A stretch of DNA of 5,043 nucleotides from Desulfobacula sp. (GTDB taxonomy: Bacteria; Desulfobacterota; Desulfobacteria; Desulfobacterales; Desulfobacteraceae). This document shows positions 1 through 5,043 of this stretch, piece after piece (within the stretch, counting starts at the first letter, position 1; every line of letters begins with the position of its first letter). Location of the stretch: the NCBI GenBank assembly GCA_029940245.1, contig JAOZRF010000245.1:1-5043 (forward strand). Reading direction: 5' to 3'. The notes beneath the pieces are model-generated. The model had not been told where the DNA came from and searched no databases. It worked only from the letters and a program-made list of their open reading frames with translations. The position numbers and the translations under genes are program-made.

Positions 1-3
1 GTC

Positions 4-98
4 TTAAGTTCTTGCAGACGGGGTCAGGCTTGTTTTATTGTGTTTTTATCAATAACTCTATATCAAAAATGCAATAATGCAAGCCTGACCCCACTTAA
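4..98. repeat. Long imperfect palindrome, REP/MITE-like
   Basis: The arms GGGGTCAGGCTTG (20-32) and CAAGCCTGACCCC (80-92) are perfect 13-bp reverse complements. Pairing continues inward: 35-40 pairs with 72-77 and 43-47 with 65-69, with wobble pairs at 33/79, 41/71 and 42/70 and one T-T mismatch at 34/78. The result is a stem of about 28 positions with a 17-nt loop (48-64). A further 6-bp arm pair, TTAAGT (4-9) and ACTTAA (93-98), lies outside it with a 10-nt one-sided bulge. No T-run follows directly, so this is not a standard intrinsic terminator. G/C-rich ends around an AT-rich middle resemble the dispersed palindromes associated with REP/RAYT (Y1 transposase) systems or small MITEs. That identity is inference; the pairing is seen directly. 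Confidence 0.7.
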
Positions 99-143
99 AC
101 CAGGCAAGTCCGAAAGTTAAGCAATTAAAAAAACTGCTTGTTT

Positions 144-172
144 TTGAATTGTATTAAAATCATTATTATAAA
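144..172 (+). promoter_or_regulatory. Candidate sigma70 promoter for the rhomboid gene
   Basis: A -35-like TTGAAT (144-149; four of six consensus bases) and a -10-like TATAAA (167-172; five of six) are separated by exactly 17 bp. Transcription would start near 179-180, leaving a leader of only about 13 nt before the ATG at 193. The region is AT-rich, so chance matches are likely. A weak hairpin, AAGCA (119-123) with TGCTT (135-139), precedes a T-run at 141-145 and could weakly terminate transcription coming from the left. Confidence 0.4.
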
Positions 173-192
173 AGGTCAAGTCCCTTTAACCC

Positions 193-1062
193 ATGAGCCA
201 GGATATGGAAAAATTATTCATTGGTCTTCCTGTCAAAAAGGCAGATTTAATCATCCTGATTTTAACCTCTCAAAATATTGAAACCCGGGTTGAACAAGAA
301 AACAATTTTTTTAATATCCTTGTAAATGAAACAGATATGGAAAAAGCCCGCATCATGGTTGAGACCTATTATAAAGAAAATAAATTTTTCGGGCTCAAAC
401 AAAAATTAAATCAAATTCCCATAAGCTCATTTAAATCATATCCAGCCTTTTGTATCATGGGACTGCTCTTCTTTTTTCATGCAGCCTGTATTCATTACCA
501 GGTCCACGAAGCCATGATATTAAAATATGGCGCCTCTGCCTTCTTTATCCTTCAGGGAGAGACCTACAGGGCTATTACTGCTTTGTTTCTGCATTCAGAT
601 GCCCGCCACCTTACCGGAAATATGGCCGGGATACTCATTTTCGCAGCACCCTTTATCAGCCTTTCAGGGTTTGGTGTTGGGCCTTTTATGCTGCTTTTTG
701 CCGGTACCCTTGGCAATCTTTTCAATGCTCACCTCTACAAAACCGCCCATCTTTCCATTGGGGCTTCAACAGCCGTCATGGGAGCAGCAGGCCTTCTTGT
801 GGCCTTCCAGGTAACCCAAAAAGGAAAACCGCTTAAATTAAACAAGCTTTTGCCTGTCTTTGCAGGCGCTCTTATGGTCGCTATGTTCAGCCATGGCGAG
901 CGTACAGATTTTATGGCTCATTTTTTTGGATTCTTAAGCGGGCTTGGGTCGGGAATCATTTTTTTCCCTTTAAACAGAACATTTCAATTTTCGCAAAAAC
1001 AACCCCTTGCCCTTGTTATCACCATCCTTATCATTGCCGCATCCTTTCTTGCTGCGACCTGA
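193..1062 (+). CDS. Rhomboid family intramembrane serine protease
   Basis: This is a 289-residue polytopic membrane protein expected to cleave transmembrane substrates within or near the bilayer. The rhomboid signatures are all visible: Tyr125-Arg126 in place of the L1-loop Trp-Arg pair, His139 and Asn143 (HLTGN, the oxyanion-hole HxxxN), the nucleophile Ser192 in GASTAVMG, and the catalytic base His243 in AHFFGFLSG. Their spacing closely parallels E. coli GlpG (H150, N154, S201, H254), so the enzyme should be active. Membrane segments fall near 84-102, 137-158, 161-179, 189-206, 217-234, 240-258 and 270-287, so there is probably one extra C-terminal helix beyond the six-helix core. Residues 7-63 look like a small soluble alpha/beta domain, similar in pattern to the cytoplasmic domain of GlpG. 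The ATG at 193 has no clear Shine-Dalgarno; an in-frame ATG at 205 is no better placed. Substrate unknown. The 130-bp gap downstream suggests it is not part of the following operon. Confidence 0.93.
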   Translation: MSQDMEKLFIGLPVKKADLIILILTSQNIETRVEQENNFFNILVNETDMEKARIMVETYYKENKFFGLKQKLNQIPISSFKSYPAFCIMGLLFFFHAACIHYQVHEAMILKYGASAFFILQGETYRAITALFLHSDARHLTGNMAGILIFAAPFISLSGFGVGPFMLLFAGTLGNLFNAHLYKTAHLSIGASTAVMGAAGLLVAFQVTQKGKPLKLNKLLPVFAGALMVAMFSHGERTDFMAHFFGFLSGLGSGIIFFPLNRTFQFSQKQPLALVITILIIAASFLAAT

Positions 1063-1131
1063 TTTGGATTATTTTATTTTTTTTAATTCTGTAATGTGAT
1101 AAGGTTTTTTCGGTAATTTTACTAATTTGCT

Positions 1132-1155
1132 ATTTGATTATTTGATTATTTGATT
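1132..1155. repeat. Three tandem 8-bp repeats upstream of the Hdr operon
   Basis: ATTTGATT occurs three times head to tail (1132-1139, 1140-1147, 1148-1155), preceded by a degenerate copy, ATTTGCT (1125-1131). The array is bracketed by an imperfect inverted repeat, CTAATTTGC (1122-1130) against GCATAATTAG (1159-1168). Each copy contains TTGATT, which resembles a -35 element, but no well-spaced -10 partner is convincing; CATAAT (1160-1165) and TAAAAT (1175-1180) are possible. The array lies 37 bp before the ATG at 1193, where an operator or copy-number-variable promoter spacer would sit. The repeats are seen directly; a regulatory role is inferred. Confidence 0.6.
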
Positions 1156-1182
1156 TTTGCATAATTAGCATAGATAAAATTT

Positions 1183-1188
1183 GGAGGA
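1183..1188 (+). promoter_or_regulatory. Ribosome binding site fixing the start at 1193
   Basis: GGAGGA is a strong Shine-Dalgarno; its GGAGG core (1183-1187) ends 5 nt before the ATG at 1193. A longer reading from TTG at 1181 would add four residues, but that TTG directly abuts the Shine-Dalgarno and has no site of its own, so the ATG is preferred. It also places the FAD-binding GAGVAG motif at residues 12-17, as expected for this fold. Confidence 0.85.
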
Positions 1189-1192
1189 AGAT

Positions 1193-3679
1193 ATGAAAAA
1201 AACGATACCAAATATTCTGATCCTGGGGGCAGGTGTTGCGGGAATGGCTGCAGCCCAGGCCCTTGCTGATCAGAATGTTGTTGTATACCTTGTGGAAAAA
1301 GAAAACTCCCCTGGCGGACATGCTGCCAAATGGGCCTGTATGGCAACGGAATCCTGTGAAAACTGCGGGGCCTGCCTGAGTATTGAAATGGCTGACCAGG
1401 TTCAAAAACAGGCAAATCTTATTTTACACCTCAATACTATTGTTAAAGCCATAAATAAAAAAAACCAGAGTTATGAAATTATTTTAGAAAACAAGGTATC
1501 CTTTTTTGTAGAAAAAATTATCATGGCCACGGGATTTTCACCCTTTAATCCTGCCGGGATAAATTCCCTTCACTATGATGCGTATAAAAATGTAATCACC
1601 ACGGCTGAATTGAATACCCTTTTGAAAGAAGAAACGCTTTTTCCATATTTTAACCAGAAACCTGATCCAAAGATTGCCTTTATCCAGTGTGTGGGTTCCC
1701 GAAATCGGGAGCAAGGCAGAGACTATTGTTCCCAGGTGTGCTGCAAGATATCCATGCGCCACGCCAACAAAATTACCCATCTTTTTCCTGAGTCTGAAAT
1801 AACACTTTTTTACATGGATCTTCAGGTCATTGGAAAGGAAATAAGGCCTTTGTTTGAAAAACTTTCCAAAAACATTGAACTGATTCAAGGAGTTCCTGCC
1901 GAAATTCTTGAAAATAATCAAACCAAAATGCTGACCCTTGTGGCAGAAGATAAAAAAACCCTTTCCAGGGTTTCCAAAGCCTTTGATCTCATCGTGCTTT
2001 CCGTTGGCATGCTGCCTTCTGAAAACCTTAAGGCAACTTGCGACATGCTTGATGTGCAACCCAATTCCTGGGGATTTTTCAATACAGATCAGGCATCTCT
2101 TTCAAAGGACGTTGTGATTGCAGGATGTGCCAATGGCCCCAAAGATATCCTGACTTCAAAACAGGATGGCAGAATAGCGGCTGGTAAAGTCATTGAGGAC
2201 CTTGGGCTGAACAAAAAGAAGAAAGTGCGCATTGCCGTGTTTGGAGAAGGGATACAGGCAGATCAGACCGCCCTTGCACTTTCTTCAAAAGGCTATCCTA
2301 CCTGGCTTTTCGGGCCGGGAAAAAGCCTTTCTGCGGACACCCCGATCACTATTTTAAATGACACCAATATTATTTCCATCAATGGAACTGCGGGAAATTT
2401 TTCTCTATATTATCAATTAAACAATAAAAAGAAAAATCTGACCTGTGGGGCTATCATTGCTGCATTTGAACCAGAGCAATCATTGAACAGACTAGGTGGT
2501 CTCTTAAATAAACCCTTGAGTCTTGATGGATGGGCAAAACGAATTAAAACCGATCCTGACAATCTTCCGGATAATATCGTCATTCTGCTGGATTATTTTG
2601 GCCCGGAAATCAAATCCTTTGCAAGGCTTGCACTGGAAACATCGGTCAAAGCCACGGAGTTGGGGAAAAATATTTCCATCATCATGAACAAGATGCTGGT
2701 TAACGGTGCATCAGCCCAGCGCCTCTATGACACTGCCAGGCAAAAGGGTATTAATTTTTTCAGATTTGAAACAAATAAAGATTTAAAAATAGAGGATTCT
2801 GGTAAAGGATTTCTGATCAAACTCAAAGAAGCCACGCTGCCTTCCATTGAACTGGATATAAATTGTGACTGCCTTGTTTTGCCACCCAGCCTTTCACCAG
2901 CCCCCGGCTTTAAAAATGCCGGTGATCTAATGCACCAGCCCCTTGACAGGGAAGGCTTTTTACAATCTGCCAACATCCGGCACCGCCTGACCCAAAGCCC
3001 TCGAAAAGGCATATTTTTTGCTGGAACCTGCCATGATGAGACAGACCAGAATGACCTTGACAATGAAATCAATGATATTCTGGCTGCTTTTTCCACGGAA
3101 TCTTTTGATTTGCCAAAGATTGAAATCAAAGGTGATACCTGGGTTGAAATTGATCAAAAAAAATGTGCCCAGTGTCTGACCTGTATCAGGGTATGCCCGC
3201 ACTCGGCCATTATAATGAATGAAAACAACAGGCCCCAGATCGTACAGGATTCCTGCTTTTCATGCCATCTTTGTGTATCCAGCTGCCCGGCCTATGCCAT
3301 TGAATCAAAAACGCTTGCCAATGATATAATTACCGGAAAAGTCACAAAAGACAAGATCGTCATTCTGGCCTGCGAACGCTCGGCCGCCCTTGCGGCAGGC
3401 AATATTGCACTGCCGGATAATATCACGCTTATCCCCATTTCCTGTGCCTGTAGAATCAGCAGCGATGTGCTTCTTAAAGCCCTTTTAAACGGCGCATCAA
3501 AAGTAATTGTCGCAGGTTGCCACGAAGACAACTGCAGATCCGTTAAAGGTAGTAATGTGGCAGATGCAAGCGTACGACAGGTGTTAAGTATCCCAGGGAT
3601 GGATGCTTCAAAAATTGTCTGGGAACCAATCGCTGCCAATGAAACCAGAAAATTTGAACGGTTTATTTTCAATATGTAA
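1193..3679 (+). CDS. QmoB-like HdrA/ferredoxin/MvhD fusion flavoprotein
   Basis: This is an 828-residue cytoplasmic electron-transfer flavoprotein with no membrane segment or signal peptide. Domains in order: an HdrA-like FAD module (about 1-338) with GAGVAG at 12-17, acidic Glu35, GGH at 41-43, ATG at 112-114, the HdrA cysteine set Cys166 (CVGSR), Cys179 and Cys183-Cys184, and the HdrA-type motif AGCANGPKDI at 310-319. A second Rossmann-like HdrA module (about 345-640) has a degenerate glycine loop (GEGIQA) and no CVGSR/CC set. A ferredoxin domain has two complete [4Fe-4S] motifs (Cys658, 661, 664, 668 and Cys688, 691, 694, 698, each ending in CP). An MvhD/FlpD-like tail (720-828) keeps Cys727, Cys751, Cys753 and GCHEDNC (Cys776, Cys781). 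An additional motif, Cys49-x5-Cys55-x2-Cys58-x2-Cys61, follows the dinucleotide-binding strand. The order matches QmoB (HdrA plus MvhD) of sulfate reducers, but no qmoA, qmoC or aprAB is in view, so the symbol is withheld. Family membership is secure; partner and substrate are unknown. It is 19 bp upstream of, and probably cotranscribed with, the DsrK-like gene. Confidence 0.92.
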   Translation: MKKTIPNILILGAGVAGMAAAQALADQNVVVYLVEKENSPGGHAAKWACMATESCENCGACLSIEMADQVQKQANLILHLNTIVKAINKKNQSYEIILENKVSFFVEKIIMATGFSPFNPAGINSLHYDAYKNVITTAELNTLLKEETLFPYFNQKPDPKIAFIQCVGSRNREQGRDYCSQVCCKISMRHANKITHLFPESEITLFYMDLQVIGKEIRPLFEKLSKNIELIQGVPAEILENNQTKMLTLVAEDKKTLSRVSKAFDLIVLSVGMLPSENLKATCDMLDVQPNSWGFFNTDQASLSKDVVIAGCANGPKDILTSKQDGRIAAGKVIEDLGLNKKKKVRIAVFGEGIQADQTALALSSKGYPTWLFGPGKSLSADTPITILNDTNIISINGTAGNFSLYYQLNNKKKNLTCGAIIAAFEPEQSLNRLGGLLNKPLSLDGWAKRIKTDPDNLPDNIVILLDYFGPEIKSFARLALETSVKATELGKNISIIMNKMLVNGASAQRLYDTARQKGINFFRFETNKDLKIEDSGKGFLIKLKEATLPSIELDINCDCLVLPPSLSPAPGFKNAGDLMHQPLDREGFLQSANIRHRLTQSPRKGIFFAGTCHDETDQNDLDNEINDILAAFSTESFDLPKIEIKGDTWVEIDQKKCAQCLTCIRVCPHSAIIMNENNRPQIVQDSCFSCHLCVSSCPAYAIESKTLANDIITGKVTKDKIVILACERSAALAAGNIALPDNITLIPISCACRISSDVLLKALLNGASKVIVAGCHEDNCRSVKGSNVADASVRQVLSIPGMDASKIVWEPIAANETRKFERFIFNM

Positions 3680-3691
3680 GGATAAAGGATA
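3678..3691 (+). promoter_or_regulatory. Duplicated Shine-Dalgarno before the DsrK-like gene
   Basis: AAGGATA is repeated directly at 3678-3684 and 3685-3691; the first copy begins inside the stop codon of the upstream gene. The second copy gives AAAGGA (3684-3689), 9 nt from the ATG at 3699, a workable spacing. The first copy is too far away to serve that start directly. The tight spacing supports cotranscription and possibly translational coupling of the two genes. Confidence 0.65.
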
Positions 3692-3698
3692 AAAAAAC

Positions 3699-4907
3699 AT
3701 GGGTAATGCAAGTATAAATAAAACTTCGGATCTGTATAAAATGCTGAATCAATTTCCTTTGGGAGATAATATTTCCGAGTGTCTGACATGTGGCGCGTGC
3801 AACTCCAGGTGTACCTGGTTTGAAGGGCAAGGCGGCCCCCTGCCCCGTGCGATGATCCGCATGGCTGCATTGGGGCTTGATGAACAACTTGTAAACAGCA
3901 ATATGATCTGGGACTGCCTTTTGTGCAACCGTTGCACACAAGGTTGCCCCATGGGCATCACAATGGACAAGGTTGTCGCAAAAGCCCGAAGCCTTGCCAT
4001 TGCAGATGGGAAAACACCGGTAGACATTAAAAAAGGAATTAAAACCCGTTTAGAAACGGGCGATGTCAACGGTCTGACCAAAGAGGAGTTTGTGGAAACA
4101 GTTGAATGGGTCAGCGAAGAATTTACAGATGACATGGATGATCCCAATGCCATCATTCCCCATGATATAAAAGGAACCAAACTTCTTTATCTGCCAAATC
4201 CAAGGGAGCTTGGTATCAATCTGCTGCATTTGTCTGCCATGGCAAAGCTCTTTCATGCCATAAAGGAAACCTGGACCATGTCTGCCCATCATACAGATGT
4301 GACCAACTGGGGATATTTTGCAGGCAAGGATGATATTATGAAAAAGATGGCCCTGATGGTGGTTGAACCGGCCGAAGAACTCGGTATCGAGACCCTTGTG
4401 CTGTCAGAATGCGGCCATGCATACCATGTCTTGAAATTTCTTCTGAAAGATATCATTGGTCGAAAACCCCAGTTTGAAGTGCTCAGCATGCCCGAGCTTA
4501 TAGTTCGCTATGCTAAAAAAGGGGTCTTAAAATTTGATCCTGCCGTGCACCCCTATAAAATTGCCTACCATGACCCCTGCAACATTGCCAGAAAATCAGG
4601 GGGGTATGATCCCCCAAGAGAACTGCTTTCCATGGTCTGCGAGGGGATCATGGAATTGATACCCAACAGGGAAGACGGTATCTGCTGCGGCGGCGGCGGC
4701 GGTCTGCTTCAGGACAGCCACAGCACTCCGAAAAGAATGATCACGGGCAAGCCCAAGGCAGACCAGATGAAAGCAACAGGCCTGACCCATCTTGCCACGG
4801 CCTGTCTGTCCTGCCACAAGCAGTTAACAGAGCTTTCCAATCATTATAAACTGGGAATAAAGGTCGAAACTGTAGCATCCCTGGCATCAGACTCACTTAT
4901 TTTGTAG
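3699..4907 (+). CDS. DsrK/TmcB/HdrD-type iron-sulfur (CCG-domain) oxidoreductase subunit
   Basis: This is a 402-residue soluble iron-sulfur protein of the HdrD/DsrK group. The N-terminal ferredoxin-like part has two cluster motifs: Cys28-x2-Cys31-x2-Cys34-x3-Cys38, lacking the usual proline after the fourth cysteine, and Cys73-x2-Cys76-x2-Cys79-x3-Cys83-Pro. The C-terminal half is a pair of CCG-type domains. The first (about 161-245) has lost the usual cysteines but keeps the DsrK-like landmarks TNWGYF (202-207) and SECGHAY (236-242). The second is complete: Cys294 (HDPCNIAR), Cys329-Cys330 followed by five glycines, and Cys369-x2-Cys372. This set would hold a noncubane-type or related catalytic cluster as in HdrB/HdrD. 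The spacings are C-x34-CC-x38-C-x2-C. DsrK and TmcB normally work with a membrane cytochrome b (DsrM, TmcC); none is encoded here, and the protein has no membrane helix. BamD-like subunits are another possible affiliation. The neighbouring QmoB-like gene supplies a likely flavin partner. The exact reaction cannot be inferred. Confidence 0.9.
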   Translation: MGNASINKTSDLYKMLNQFPLGDNISECLTCGACNSRCTWFEGQGGPLPRAMIRMAALGLDEQLVNSNMIWDCLLCNRCTQGCPMGITMDKVVAKARSLAIADGKTPVDIKKGIKTRLETGDVNGLTKEEFVETVEWVSEEFTDDMDDPNAIIPHDIKGTKLLYLPNPRELGINLLHLSAMAKLFHAIKETWTMSAHHTDVTNWGYFAGKDDIMKKMALMVVEPAEELGIETLVLSECGHAYHVLKFLLKDIIGRKPQFEVLSMPELIVRYAKKGVLKFDPAVHPYKIAYHDPCNIARKSGGYDPPRELLSMVCEGIMELIPNREDGICCGGGGGLLQDSHSTPKRMITGKPKADQMKATGLTHLATACLSCHKQLTELSNHYKLGIKVETVASLASDSLIL

Positions 4908-4942
4908 TGTTTTAAACCAGGGAATCAAAAGTTATCGGATTT

Positions 4943-4950
4943 AAGGAGGT
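4943..4950 (+). promoter_or_regulatory. Orphan Shine-Dalgarno-like sequence
   Basis: AAGGAGGT is a near-perfect anti-SD complement located 35 nt after the DsrK-like stop codon. No ATG, GTG or TTG lies 5-10 nt downstream. The first ATG (4966) is about 16 nt away and opens only a 12-codon frame that ends at 5004. It may be a chance match, a remnant of a lost gene, or the leader of a gene with an unusual start. Confidence 0.3.
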
Positions 4951-5042
4951 TAAAAGCATCCCGGAATGTTGATGTTTAAATCATCCTTCAATCCTTTTAA
5001 ATAATCAAAAGGATTCTTCCTGCCCCACGATTGGAAAAATTG
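4950..5042 (-). CDS. Possible 3' end of a minus-strand gene (partial)
   Basis: Read on the minus strand, one frame stays open from the window edge to a TAA at 4952-4950, giving 30 residues that contain GRKNPFDYLKGLKDDLN and end in IPGCF. The other two minus-strand frames close within about 15 codons. The composition looks protein-like, and an NPFDYL stretch occurs near the C-terminus of some transposases, but a 30-codon open frame can arise by chance and no family can be assigned. If real, it converges on the DsrK-like gene with only 42 bp between the two stop codons. Confidence 0.28.
   Translation of the reverse strand, partial: QFFQSWGRKNPFDYLKGLKDDLNINIPGCF
4990..5015. repeat. Perfect 9-bp inverted repeat near the right edge
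   Basis: AATCCTTTT (4990-4998) and AAAAGGATT (5007-5015) are perfect reverse complements around an 8-nt loop. The stem is AT-rich and neither side is followed by a T-run, so it is a poor intrinsic terminator. It lies 83 bp after the DsrK-like stop and overlaps the possible minus-strand reading frame. It may be a weak transcript-end hairpin, a binding site or coincidence. Confidence 0.45.
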
Positions 5043-5043
5043 A

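Noticed and set aside
95..104. TTAAACCAGG shared with 4912-4921, as flanking direct repeats of a mobile unit
   Set aside because: Only 10 bp match, neither copy sits at a recognisable element boundary, and the intervening genes look like core metabolism; chance is sufficient.
1..120. Open plus-strand frame from the left edge to a TAA at 118-120, as the end of an upstream gene
   Set aside because: It runs through the palindrome and gives an unconvincing low-complexity peptide; more likely fortuitous in the repeat.
1063..1115. Intrinsic terminator after the rhomboid gene, suggested by the T-runs at 1069-1084 and 1105-1110
   Set aside because: No stable stem precedes either T-run; the region is simply AT-rich.
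1181..1192. TTG start at 1181, extending the QmoB-like protein by four residues
   Set aside because: The TTG directly abuts the GGAGGA ribosome binding site that properly serves the ATG at 1193.
1538..2059. 173-codon minus-strand reading frame inside the QmoB-like gene
   Set aside because: It lies wholly within the HdrA-like module, has no ribosome binding site or recognisable motif, and is explained by the codon bias of the real gene.
1193..3679. Selenocysteine (in-frame TGA) or frameshift in the MvhD-like tail
   Set aside because: The frame is uninterrupted to the TAA at 3677-3679 and the domain runs to its expected end.
3292..3939. 215-codon minus-strand reading frame across the junction of the two Hdr genes
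   Set aside because: It overlaps two well-supported genes on the other strand, its product resembles no family I recognise, and it reads through both ferredoxin-motif regions; it is a shadow frame.
4688..4702. GGC trinucleotide run as a microsatellite
   Set aside because: It encodes the conserved glycine run directly after the Cys-Cys pair of the CCG domain, so protein constraint explains it.

Overview
The window looks like chromosomal DNA from an anaerobic, sulfate-reducing-type bacterium, most likely Desulfobacterota (Desulfobacterales). The basis is two adjacent genes for cytoplasmic electron-transfer proteins of the heterodisulfide-reductase (Hdr) superfamily, one built like QmoB and one like DsrK/TmcB. 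These forms are typical of sulfate reducers. The moderately AT-rich base composition fits, but the genus cannot be fixed from this sequence alone.

Layout: positions 1-192 carry no gene. They hold a long imperfect palindrome (perfect 13-bp outer arms at 20-32 and 80-92) resembling a REP/MITE-type dispersed repeat, followed by a plausible sigma70 promoter (144-172). Positions 193-1062 (+) encode a rhomboid intramembrane serine protease with an intact Ser/His dyad. A very AT-rich spacer (1063-1192) contains three perfect 8-bp tandem repeats and ends in a strong ribosome binding site. Positions 1193-3679 (+) encode an 828-residue fusion: HdrA-like FAD module, degenerate second HdrA-like module, two-cluster ferredoxin domain, MvhD/FlpD-like tail. 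After a 19-bp gap, 3699-4907 (+) encodes a 402-residue DsrK/HdrD-type iron-sulfur protein with two [4Fe-4S] motifs and one complete CCG cysteine set. The last 136 bases hold no complete gene. They contain an orphan Shine-Dalgarno-like sequence, a perfect 9-bp inverted repeat, and a possible 3' end of a minus-strand gene running in from beyond the window.

The two Hdr-type genes almost certainly form an operon, and their products probably form one soluble or membrane-associated electron-transfer complex. In it, a flavin/ferredoxin/MvhD subunit would pass electrons to or from a subunit carrying a noncubane-type or related catalytic iron-sulfur site. The substrate and electron partner (disulfide, quinone-linked cytochrome b, ferredoxin/NADH, or an acyl-CoA-linked enzyme) cannot be read from this window. 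The rhomboid gene is probably a separate transcription unit with an unrelated role in membrane protein cleavage.

The most notable points are the uncoupled QmoB-like plus DsrK-like pair (no qmoA, qmoC, apr or dsr genes in view), the extra N-terminal cysteine motif in the QmoB-like protein, the repeat array upstream of the operon, and the palindrome at the left edge.
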